The position numbers and the translations under genes were made by a program. Below the pieces are notes generated by a model, which worked only from the letters and a program-made list of their open reading frames with translations, was not told the DNA's origin and did not search any database. A stretch of 64,000 nt of DNA from Nonlabens spongiae (GTDB lineage: Bacteria; Bacteroidota; Bacteroidia; Flavobacteriales; Flavobacteriaceae), in the NCBI RefSeq assembly GCF_002117125.1, contig NZ_CP019344.1, positions 992,001-1,056,000 of the forward strand. The letters run 5' to 3'. Below are positions 45,503 to 53,002 of this stretch, piece by piece (within the stretch, counting starts at the first letter, position 1; each line of letters begins with the position of its first letter).

Positions 45503-45604
45503 AAAAAAGGCAAGCTACCTACATCACACCGCTACGACCGCTTACCCTTGCTGCGTTCCCGCCCTGGGGGAGTTCAGCAGGAGCTGGTTGTGTAGGACTT
45601 GCCC
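45503..45604 (-). ncRNA. ffs: SRP RNA (bacterial 4.5S type)
   Basis: Read on the minus strand, the gene has the SRP core GGGCGGGAACGCAGCAAGGG, with GGCAAG at the 5' side pairing with CTTGCC at the 3' side and complementary GTCCTACACAA / GTGTGATGTAG arms. The RNA is the scaffold of the signal-recognition particle, which binds Ffh and targets nascent membrane and exported proteins. A T-run directly follows the 3' end, and a near-perfect promoter sits upstream (45609-45639). Confidence 0.9.
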
Positions 45605-45608
45605 GGTG

Positions 45609-45639
45609 CAAATATAGGCTCTTGTTTAAGCTACGCAAA
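45609..45639 (-). promoter_or_regulatory. Promoter of the SRP RNA gene
   Basis: On the minus strand, TTTG (45636-45639), 19 bases, then TATATTTG (45609-45616), followed a few bases later by the RNA 5' end. Consensus boxes with ideal spacing, as expected for a highly expressed RNA. Confidence 0.85.
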
Positions 45640-45691
45640 GCTTTTAAGGCGTAATTTTTCTACCTATCTTTCGCCCTGTTAATTAAGAACA

Positions 45692-46744
45692 ATGCATTTG
45701 AAAAAAGCCGTCCTACTGCTGGTTCCCGTCTTGATTTTAACGGCCTGCAGAACTGAAGAAGAGCTGTTTACAAAAAATTTTTCTGTGACCGTAGAAAACT
45801 CTAAATCCAGTTGGAAAACGGGTGACGAGATCAAACTTAGTGTCAGTGAGGAAGAAAATATGGATGTGGATAGCGTGATATGGAAGCAAAATGCACGTAG
45901 AATCGAGGGGGCTGATGGTATGACGCTTTCGCGAAAGCTAACAGAAAACGATCCACTGGGCTACCTCACCTACTCTGCTCATATTTATAAGGACGGTCGT
46001 GAGGCAGTAGCGCGTGCTGCGGTAAAAAGATTGAATCCGCAAAAGCCGAAAATCTATAAATACCGTGTTAAGAATACGTATCCTCATGATGTAGCAAGTT
46101 ATACTCAAGGCTTGGAGTTTTATGGTGACTCTTTATATGAGAGTACCGGTCAGTTTAACGAAAGTGACCTACGCATCACAAATGTGGAAACGGGAGAAAC
46201 GATCAAGAAAATAGACCTACCCAGCAGTCAGTTTGCTGAGGGCATGACGATCATGAATGACAAGATTTATCAGCTTACCTGGCAAAGCGAGATCGGTTAC
46301 ATCTATGACCTTGGCCTGAATAAAGTAGGCGAATTTGCTTATAACGAGAGTAAAGAAGGCTGGGGACTGACTAATGATGGGGAGAAACTCTACAAAAGCG
46401 ACGGTTCTGATAAAATATGGATCATAGATCCCGAGACCTTTAAAGAAGAGGGGTACATTCAAGTGGTTTCTAATAAAGAAGTCTACAAAAAAATAAACGA
46501 GCTTGAATTTATAGATGGTAAGATTTACGCAAATGTCTATCAGCAAAATGTGATCTTCATCATTGATCCCAAAACTGGAGGTATTGAAGCTGCGATTGAC
46601 TTGCGTACCTTAAAAGAAGAAATTCCCAACTATAGTAGCAATGACAACGTACTTAACGGTATCGCTTACGATAAGAAAAACGATCGTCTTTTTGTGACGG
46701 GTAAGCGCTGGGAGAAGATGTTTGAGATTGAGGTGTTGAAATAA
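45692..46744 (+). CDS. Glutaminyl-peptide cyclotransferase (glutamine cyclotransferase) lipoprotein
   Basis: A 350-aa lipoprotein with SPII lipobox LILTAC (Cys 19). Residues about 20-110 form a separate beta-rich N-terminal module. From about 120 to 350 the sequence is a beta-propeller glutamine cyclotransferase (YPHDVASYTQGLEFYGDSLYES, FAEGMTI, EGWGLTNDGE, INELEFIDGKIYANVY, NVLNGIAYD). It converts N-terminal Gln into pyroglutamate and protects exported proteins. A palindrome copy (MTLSRKLTE) sits in the N-terminal module. Confidence 0.9.
   Translation: MHLKKAVLLLVPVLILTACRTEEELFTKNFSVTVENSKSSWKTGDEIKLSVSEEENMDVDSVIWKQNARRIEGADGMTLSRKLTENDPLGYLTYSAHIYKDGREAVARAAVKRLNPQKPKIYKYRVKNTYPHDVASYTQGLEFYGDSLYESTGQFNESDLRITNVETGETIKKIDLPSSQFAEGMTIMNDKIYQLTWQSEIGYIYDLGLNKVGEFAYNESKEGWGLTNDGEKLYKSDGSDKIWIIDPETFKEEGYIQVVSNKEVYKKINELEFIDGKIYANVYQQNVIFIIDPKTGGIEAAIDLRTLKEEIPNYSSNDNVLNGIAYDKKNDRLFVTGKRWEKMFEIEVLK
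45924..45939. repeat. Palindrome copy inside the cyclotransferase gene (CGCTTTCGCGAAAGCT)
   Basis: The exact 14-bp core with one flanking mismatch. Read on the plus strand in the LSRK phase. Confidence 0.9.
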
Positions 46745-46763
46745 TGCTTATCGCTTTGAGCTT

Positions 46764-46785
46764 TGCGCGTAGCGCATTTTGATTT
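46764..46785 (+). terminator. Possible terminator after the cyclotransferase gene
   Basis: A short GC-rich hairpin (TGCGC / GCGCA, 3-base loop) followed by a T-rich run, 20 bases past the stop. The stem is short, so support is moderate. Confidence 0.45.
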
Positions 46786-46814
46786 TTCAAGAATAAGCTG
46801 AATCCGAGATTTGC

Positions 46815-47234
46815 ATGAAGGAGAATTCTAAATCTGTTATCGTATTCTTAAGTGCCTTGTCTTTAGCAATTTTAATACCTGTCATTTTTGTCGCATTTAA
46901 CTTTGGTTCTAATTTATGCAGTCAAACTGCGATTCAGGAATTTCACTCTCCTAACCATTTGCATAAAATAGTCCTAAGCCAGATGAATTGCGGAACCACA
47001 ACGGATTTTACAACAGAAATCCATATTTTAGAAAGCGATGAAATTATAGAAAATGAAGAGATACTTTTTCAAGCTTTTTCCGACAATCTAGTAGCTCAAT
47101 TTGAAGGAGTAATAGACATAGAGGTTGAGTGGTTAACTGATGAAAAAATTATTATCAAATTTGACAAAAAAGCTAGAAATTTTGAACTTGATAAGTCTTT
47201 AGACGGTTTTAAAATTAAGTACCAACGATTTTAG
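46815..47234 (+). CDS. Membrane-anchored protein of unknown function (DUF5412-like pattern)
   Basis: A 139-aa protein with a single N-terminal TM segment (about 7-30). The mature part has SPNHLHKIVLSQMNCGTTTDFTT, resembling the SPNGxxK...CGATTxFxT pattern of DUF5412-type proteins. Function unknown. The thioesterase gene follows 34 bases later. Confidence 0.65.
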   Translation: MKENSKSVIVFLSALSLAILIPVIFVAFNFGSNLCSQTAIQEFHSPNHLHKIVLSQMNCGTTTDFTTEIHILESDEIIENEEILFQAFSDNLVAQFEGVIDIEVEWLTDEKIIIKFDKKARNFELDKSLDGFKIKYQRF

Positions 47235-47268
47235 AGACTAAAAACAAACGGCAGATCTATAAAAATTC

Positions 47269-47676
47269 ATGAGTAAAAACGAGCTACCTGTTTTCAAACA
47301 AACTTTTGATGTCCAGCCAGAACACATCGATGACCTAAATCATGTCAACAATGTGATTTATGTGCAATGGGTGAATGATATTGCTGTGGCGCATTGGAAA
47401 GAGGTTGCCACAGAACACTTGTTAGACACCTATAATTGGTTTTTAATCAAGCACACGATTGAATATAAAAGCGCTGCTGTTCTGGGCGACTCGATCCATG
47501 TGAGTACTTATGTAGGTCGAGCAACAAATGTGCGGTACGAGCGTTTTGTAGAAATTAGGAATGCTAAGACTGACGAATTATTAGTCAAAAGCACCTCAGA
47601 CTGGTGTGCGGTAGATCAGAACGGTAAACCGCAACGCATTACTGATGAGTTGAGAAGGGTCTTTGAAGTGGATTAG
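47269..47676 (+). CDS. Acyl-CoA thioesterase (hotdog fold, 4HBT type)
   Basis: A 135-aa hotdog-fold thioesterase. The N-terminal segment HIDDLNHVNNVIYVQW contains the DxxxHVNN active-site motif, and EYKSAAVLGDSIHVST follows. It hydrolyses acyl-CoA thioesters; chain preference unknown. The stop codon TAG lies inside the first unit of a heptameric tandem array (see 47673). Confidence 0.9.
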   Translation: MSKNELPVFKQTFDVQPEHIDDLNHVNNVIYVQWVNDIAVAHWKEVATEHLLDTYNWFLIKHTIEYKSAAVLGDSIHVSTYVGRATNVRYERFVEIRNAKTDELLVKSTSDWCAVDQNGKPQRITDELRRVFEVD

Positions 47677-47762
47677 GAGTTAGGAGTTAGGAGTTAGGAG
47701 TTAGGAGTTAAGAGTTAAGAGTTAAGAGTTAAGAGTTAAGAGTTAAGAGTTAAGAGTTAAGA
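47673..47762. repeat. Heptameric tandem array (TTAGGAG then TTAAGAG)
   Basis: Five units of TTAGGAG are followed by seven of TTAAGAG and a partial unit, in perfect 7-base phase. The thioesterase stop codon is within the first unit. Confidence 0.95.
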
Positions 47763-47824
47763 AAAATCGCGTTTTTCTATTTGATGTCGAAATTCGCCAA
47801 ATAAATTTTAGAGCCTGGCACTTG

Positions 47825-47860
47825 GTCCCGATAGCTATCGGGATTGGAACTTGGAACTTA
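47825..47860. repeat. CCCGATAGCTATCGGG palindrome followed by TTGGAAC heptads
   Basis: A perfect 16-bp palindrome (47828-47843), then ATTGGAACTTGGAACTT, i.e. two TTGGAAC units in tandem. It lies between the thioesterase and the beta-helix lipoprotein. Confidence 0.8.
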
Positions 47861-47888
47861 ATATCAAGCATTAAATGCTTAAGTTATA

Positions 47889-49433
47889 ATGAAGAACTTA
47901 TTTACGGTCGTAGTCATAATTATCGGAGTCATTTTGATCTCCTCATGTCGTAACGACTTTGATTTTGAATCAAGCACAGGGTCTTTGGAGTTTTCTCAAG
48001 ACACGGTTTTTTTAGATACGGTTTTTAGTACAATCGGTAGTAGTACTCGAACTTTTAAAGTGTATAACCGTAGCGATGAAAATATTGTCATACCTACCGT
48101 AGGTCTGCGCGAGGGTATCGATTCTAAATACCGTTTATCAGTCGATGGCGTACCAGGAAAGGTTTTTGAAGATGTGGAATTGTTAGCTCAAGACTCTATG
48201 TTCATTCAAGTAGAAACTACAGTGGACATCACGGAAGTCAGCAACGGATCCGAATTTCTCTATGAAGATCAGATTGATTTTGATAGCGGTTCTAACTTAC
48301 AGACCGTCGAATTAGTAACTCTTATTCAGGATGCTATTTTTCTATTTCCCGAACTAGAAGATGATGGTACAATCGCATGCATTCCTATAGGTACAGATCC
48401 CGAGGGCAATGAGATCTGCATCGAAGGCTTTGTACTCGATCCAAGTGAACTGCACTTTACCAATGAAAAACCCTACGTGATTTATGGTTTTGCCTTCGTT
48501 CCCAATGATCAAGTGATGACCGTGGATGCCGGCGCACGATTACATTTCCATAACAATAGTGGTATTATAGTAACCAATGAAGCCAGTATCCAAATAAACG
48601 GCGCTCTCTCCGCAACGGAGGAAATGGAAAACCAAGTCATTTTTGAAGGCGATCGCCTAGAACCACTTTATAGCGAAGTTGCGGGCCAATGGTCCACAAT
48701 ATGGTTAACTGCTGGGAGTAAGAACAATATTTTCAATTACACGACTATTAAAAACTCCAGCGTGGGTCTTTTAGTAGATAGTTTGAATACAAATTCAAAT
48801 GGCGCCACTGTTCAAATCAATAACAGCCAAATCTTAAACTGTAGTAACAATGGAATACTCGCCACTACAGGGGAAATCGATGCAGAAAACCTAATCATAG
48901 GAAATACAGGACAGTCCTCTTTCGTAGGCCGTTTGGGTGGAAGTTATAATTTCAACAATTGTACGTTTGCTAATTACTGGAACAGCAGCTTTAGACAAGA
49001 TCCTGTTGTTCTTCTTTCAAATGCTATCCCAAATGTCGCAGATCTTAGTGAAGATCTCATTCAAGCCAATTTCACCAATTCCATCATTTATGGGAATCGA
49101 GATATCGAGATTGCTTTATTAGACGATGAAACTTCAGCTTTCAATTTTAGTTTTTCAAATTCACTCCTGAGATTAAACGATCGGTTCAACGAATTGAGCG
49201 ATCTACCAGCTTACGATTTTCAAAATACCAACTTATATAATCAAGTGATCTTTAACCAAGATCCGGCGTTTAAGAATGTGGATTTAAATCAATATCAGAT
49301 CGATAATTCCAGTGCAGCAAATGCTCTAGCTAACCCTTTAACAGCAACGCAGCAAGATATTTCAGGAAATGATCGTAATGCTACCGCACCTGATGCTGGT
49401 GCCTATGAAAGTGAAGATTTGAGCGAGGACTAA
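47889..49433 (+). CDS. Lipoprotein with parallel beta-helix domain
   Basis: A 514-aa lipoprotein with lipobox LISSC (Cys 20). Residues about 25-155 resemble the Ig-like domains of flavobacterial surface proteins (SLEFSQDTVFLDTVFSTIGSS). From about 195 to 480 the sequence has the Asn/Ile-rich strands of a right-handed parallel beta-helix (INNSQILNCSNNGILATTG, NFNNCTFANYW, ANFTNSIIYGN). The C-terminus carries a GAYE motif seen in polysaccharide-binding helices. It is probably a surface carbohydrate-binding or structural protein; no active site is claimed. Confidence 0.8.
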   Translation: MKNLFTVVVIIIGVILISSCRNDFDFESSTGSLEFSQDTVFLDTVFSTIGSSTRTFKVYNRSDENIVIPTVGLREGIDSKYRLSVDGVPGKVFEDVELLAQDSMFIQVETTVDITEVSNGSEFLYEDQIDFDSGSNLQTVELVTLIQDAIFLFPELEDDGTIACIPIGTDPEGNEICIEGFVLDPSELHFTNEKPYVIYGFAFVPNDQVMTVDAGARLHFHNNSGIIVTNEASIQINGALSATEEMENQVIFEGDRLEPLYSEVAGQWSTIWLTAGSKNNIFNYTTIKNSSVGLLVDSLNTNSNGATVQINNSQILNCSNNGILATTGEIDAENLIIGNTGQSSFVGRLGGSYNFNNCTFANYWNSSFRQDPVVLLSNAIPNVADLSEDLIQANFTNSIIYGNRDIEIALLDDETSAFNFSFSNSLLRLNDRFNELSDLPAYDFQNTNLYNQVIFNQDPAFKNVDLNQYQIDNSSAANALANPLTATQQDISGNDRNATAPDAGAYESEDLSED

Positions 49434-49528
49434 TCACATGCGCAACTCAACATCTACTACCCCAGTTCAGCAAAAGGTAAAACTCATTATTTACTGAAAT
49501 AATTAGGGAAACCCTAGATTGAGATTTC

Positions 49529-49536
49529 TATTTTTG
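49529..49536 (+). promoter_or_regulatory. Candidate -7 box of the DUF808 gene
   Basis: TATTTTTG lies 26 bases before the start codon at 49563. An inverted repeat (TAGGG AAA CCCTA) lies 13 bases upstream. No -33 TTG is found at the right spacing. Confidence 0.4.
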
Positions 49537-49562
49537 ATGTCGACTAACAACCCTAGTATTTT

Positions 49563-50435
49563 ATGGCTTCAAGTTTTTTTGCACTTTTTGACGACATTTC
49601 TGTTTTGATGGACGATGTAGCTTCCATGAGTAAGGTGGCTACAAAAAAAACTGCCGGAATCCTAGCCGATGATCTTGCCGTGAATGCAGATAAAGCCTCA
49701 GGATTTGTGTCAAAACGAGAGCTGCCCGTATTGTGGAAAATTGCAAAAGGCTCCTTACTCAATAAAGCCATCATTCTCCCCATAACTTTTTTACTGAGTG
49801 CATTTCTACCCGTGGCGATAATAGTCATTTTAGTAATTGGTGGAATCTATTTGGCATTTGAAGGGGCTGAGAAAATCTGGGAATACCTTTTCAAAAAGAA
49901 AGAGAACAAACAAGAAGTAAAACACGTTAAACTAACTCCTGAAGAGGTTTTAGAGCAAGAGAAAGAAAAAATTAAATCGGCTATTCTAGTAGATTTTATT
50001 TTGTCAGTGGAGATTGTAATCATTGCGCTGGGCACCGTTTTAGAAGAACCGTTGGAAGTGCAAATTGCGGTCACCACGGTTGTTGCTTTGCTAGCGACAG
50101 TGGGCGTTTATGGTATTGTTGCGCTTCTCGTGCGTATGGATGATGCTGGATTGCGACTCATCGCAGCCGCCGATGGTAAGGAAACTTTAGGCAGTAAAAT
50201 AGGTCAGGGAATGGTGTTTGTCTTGCCTTGGATTGTAAAAGGACTGGCTATTTTAGGAACGCTCGCCATGATTCTTGTCGCTGGTGGTATTTTTGTCCAC
50301 AACATTCATTTTTTTGAGGAGATCAATCCTGGGATGCCTTCTATGCTCTGGGAATTTCTAGTGGGTCTGGTTGTGGGATTAATCGCTTTTCTCCTTTTTA
50401 GTTTAGTAATGAAGTTGCTGGGTAAGAAGCATTAA
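49563..50435 (+). CDS. DUF808 (YedI-like) integral membrane protein
   Basis: A 290-aa protein starting MASSFFALFDDISVLMDDVASM, the diagnostic DUF808 N-terminus, with several TM segments (about 70-100, 145-190, 215-245 and 262-285). DUF808 proteins are of unknown function. It is convergent with the next gene; a palindrome copy lies between them. Confidence 0.9.
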   Translation: MASSFFALFDDISVLMDDVASMSKVATKKTAGILADDLAVNADKASGFVSKRELPVLWKIAKGSLLNKAIILPITFLLSAFLPVAIIVILVIGGIYLAFEGAEKIWEYLFKKKENKQEVKHVKLTPEEVLEQEKEKIKSAILVDFILSVEIVIIALGTVLEEPLEVQIAVTTVVALLATVGVYGIVALLVRMDDAGLRLIAAADGKETLGSKIGQGMVFVLPWIVKGLAILGTLAMILVAGGIFVHNIHFFEEINPGMPSMLWEFLVGLVVGLIAFLLFSLVMKLLGKKH

Positions 50436-50470
50436 TACACTCTCAATTTTACTTGTTGTTTTTGTTTTTT

Positions 50471-50486
50471 CGCTTTCGCGAAAGCG
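50471..50486. repeat. CGCTTTCGCGAAAGCG palindrome between convergent genes
   Basis: Exact copy, in the 103-bp gap between the DUF808 and PagL-like gene ends. Confidence 0.95.
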
Positions 50487-50538
50487 AGACAACTACTTTC
50501 CACATTTCAATTAATCTAACGCGAGAGTTTGACCTACC

Positions 50539-51747
50539 TCAAAACGACTTACCAAACGTAAACATGAGCGGCACCGCTACGCCATCATTCTGATTGAAGA
50601 TATTTCCATTAGAATAGTGAATGATCTTGAGTTCAAAATTATAACTATGATCCTTCCCAAAATAGGCTCCTACGCCCATAAAATCTTGGTAGGTAAACTC
50701 TGGACCGGTTTCAAAACCATCAATATTTTCTTTGCTTATGAAAGTAGGACCGATCAGTGAGTAATTGGCGTACATGGCAAATTGCTTTTCTCGCCAAAAG
50801 TAAAAGTCAATCTGCGGATAAATACTCAAAGCAAAAACCCAATCCTTATCCCCACTGCTTTCAAAAGCAGTGGCACTTGCTCCCCAACCCAATGCCAAAA
50901 TCTTGCGCCCTTTATAAACGGTGCGGTGATAATTCAAATGAACAGTGTTACTAGCCTTCACATCTCCATACCAAAAAACAGGCACTCCAAGATTTTCAAA
51001 ATTCCCTACCCTAGACTGGAAGGAGAAAAATTTGTTTGCAAAATACCCTATAAAATCATTGCTGTAACCCAGTTGCACAGTGTTTTTTGGGAAGAACACA
51101 TCACTCGTTTCATGATATTCTTTGGGCACCAATTCTGATAAATTATACTGAAAACCAGCGGTAAACTGACTTATGGATCCTTGACTATCGTTATGCTTGG
51201 GGATGTACATCGCCTGTGCAGTCAAATCCCATCTGTTGTTCAATTTGTATTTCAAGCCGCCTACGGCCATTAAACTGAAATATTCTTCATCTTCAACTCC
51301 CCTATTCTGGCCCAGTAAAAATCCCTTTCTCGTTACGCGTGCCGGACCGGCCTCTGTATATAAGCTCCATTTATCGTTCAGGGCAAATTGCCTACTCAGT
51401 GTTAGAAACCAAGAATTCAAAAAGACACTTTTGGTCAAATTGGTACCGTTGACTTTATCAAATTCAAACCAAATTGCTGGACGCATGACACCGTACTGAA
51501 TCGCCCAGTTCTCATTAAACTTATACCCGAGCATCAGTCGGCCAGAGAAAGGATTTTTTTTGTAGCCACTTGTGGTAAAACCCTCATTCAGAAGACTTTC
51601 ATCGTAGGGATAATTTAAATAGCCCAGATTAACCTGAATGAACGTATTTCCTAGAAAAGGATAATCTTTTTTCTGATCCTCAGAGTCCTGACTGAATACC
51701 AGTAGTGGTACTAAAAAGACAATAAAAATGAAAACGTTTCTATGCAT
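50539..51747 (-). CDS. Outer-membrane protein with PagL-like lipid A deacylase domain
   Basis: A 402-aa protein with signal peptide (LLVFSQ). The N-terminal half (about 25-210) is a beta-barrel-like outer-membrane domain, and the C-terminal half ends in the PagL-type active-site pattern IIHYSNGNIFNQNDGV. PagL removes a 3-O-linked acyl chain from lipid A. The His and Ser of HYS are present, but Ala stands at the position 14 residues on where a Glu is expected from the Pseudomonas enzyme, so activity is uncertain. It is much longer than PagL (about 150-180 aa), so it is a two-part protein. Confidence 0.75.
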   Translation of the reverse strand: MHRNVFIFIVFLVPLLVFSQDSEDQKKDYPFLGNTFIQVNLGYLNYPYDESLLNEGFTTSGYKKNPFSGRLMLGYKFNENWAIQYGVMRPAIWFEFDKVNGTNLTKSVFLNSWFLTLSRQFALNDKWSLYTEAGPARVTRKGFLLGQNRGVEDEEYFSLMAVGGLKYKLNNRWDLTAQAMYIPKHNDSQGSISQFTAGFQYNLSELVPKEYHETSDVFFPKNTVQLGYSNDFIGYFANKFFSFQSRVGNFENLGVPVFWYGDVKASNTVHLNYHRTVYKGRKILALGWGASATAFESSGDKDWVFALSIYPQIDFYFWREKQFAMYANYSLIGPTFISKENIDGFETGPEFTYQDFMGVGAYFGKDHSYNFELKIIHYSNGNIFNQNDGVAVPLMFTFGKSF

Positions 51748-51837
51748 TATCTAACTTATGGCGAGCAAGATAATTAGAAAGCGGGTGTTCCTCCTATTTT
51801 GATTATTTTGCCCGCTTAATATTTTAATTAAGAACCG

Positions 51838-52818
51838 TTGAGCCGATATCATTTAGCAGTAATTGTTTTGTTTTTTTCGCTGTTTACCACGGCACAACCT
51901 GACCTAAATGATGTATTTCATGATTTCTTAATCATTCTGGATCGCTATAATGAACCAGCTGCTGAGGCCAGTACCCAGCAAACAGGTGCCGGTTATTACA
52001 CTACAGCAAAAAGTCTTAAGAAATTTGAGTTTGCGGCCAGTATTGGTATCAGTGGTTTGCCCTTTCCTAATTCTAAACAATTTTTTGATGTACGAGAAGA
52101 CGAGTTTCTGAATTTTACGATCAGGGATGCAGATCGCGCGAGCGTCCCCACCGCGTTGGGAGGTGAGAAACGTGTGTTTTTTGATTTTGAAATCGAGGGT
52201 GACGATTATGAATTTCAGGCATTGCCAGGTTTGGGAACTGATTTTTTTGCATTTCCCTACGTTCAGGGGCAGCTCGGTTTATGGAAAGAAACGGAGTTTA
52301 TTATACGTTATGGACCACAAATCACGATTGAAAGTTCTGATTACGCTTTATACGGCGCAGGTTTAAAGCACAATTTGAGCCAGTATTTTCAAAAAGAAAA
52401 TCGCAAATGGGAAGTAGCCTTTCTGACTAATATCAACTGGAGTGATTTCAATCTCAGGTACAAGCCTCTAGCGCTGGAGCCTGCGAGTGGCGATCCTGCC
52501 ATTGCTGTTTTGGACGGTACACTCATCGATTTTTACTCTTTAAATGCAGGACTCATCGCAAGTCGTGACTGGAATTCATGGACGGTTTCTGGCGGTTTGA
52601 TCTATACAAACAGCTGGATCGATTACCGACTCACGGGCGAGAAAAGTCAGTTTTTAGACATTTTCAACCAGGTTCTCGTCGCATTGAGCGAGCGCAAGAC
52701 CAGCTTCAGGGCAGATCTGGGTGGGGCTTATAATTGGAGCGATTGGACGCTAGCGACGCAAGTGAGTTATTCCCAGTTTTTGAACTTCAACATTCAAGGG
52801 GTTTATCAGATTTTTTGA
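51838..52818 (+). CDS. Outer-membrane beta-barrel protein (DUF6588-like)
   Basis: A 326-aa protein with signal peptide MSRYHLAVIVLFFSLFTTAQ. It starts on TTG at 51838; no ATG gives the signal peptide. The mature part is beta-rich with alternating aromatic residues (IRYGPQITIESSDYALYGAG, LNAGLIASRDW, WSDWTLATQVSYSQF), consistent with an outer-membrane barrel. It resembles DUF6588-like proteins that I know only in general terms. Function unknown. Confidence 0.7.
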   Translation: MSRYHLAVIVLFFSLFTTAQPDLNDVFHDFLIILDRYNEPAAEASTQQTGAGYYTTAKSLKKFEFAASIGISGLPFPNSKQFFDVREDEFLNFTIRDADRASVPTALGGEKRVFFDFEIEGDDYEFQALPGLGTDFFAFPYVQGQLGLWKETEFIIRYGPQITIESSDYALYGAGLKHNLSQYFQKENRKWEVAFLTNINWSDFNLRYKPLALEPASGDPAIAVLDGTLIDFYSLNAGLIASRDWNSWTVSGGLIYTNSWIDYRLTGEKSQFLDIFNQVLVALSERKTSFRADLGGAYNWSDWTLATQVSYSQFLNFNIQGVYQIF

Positions 52819-52879
52819 TTGGTTGAATCATTGAGTTTCTACCGTTGCTTATTTGTTACGAATAGTTCTTAGTGGTTTA

Positions 52880-52895
52880 CGCTTTCGCGAAAGCG
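52880..52895. repeat. CGCTTTCGCGAAAGCG palindrome upstream of rel
   Basis: Exact copy in the 184-bp gap before the rel gene, 107 bases from its start codon. Confidence 0.95.
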
Positions 52896-53002
52896 GAATT
52901 ATAAAATTAATCTTCAAAACTTCATTATTTAAGTCTTTTTGAAGCATTCTAAAGTGCGCTACAAATTGTGCCATAACTTAAAGAGTAGTAACTTTACTTT
53001 TC

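Noticed and set aside
47673-47762. Heptameric array as CRISPR
   Set aside because: Units are 7 bp with no spacers and there are no cas genes.
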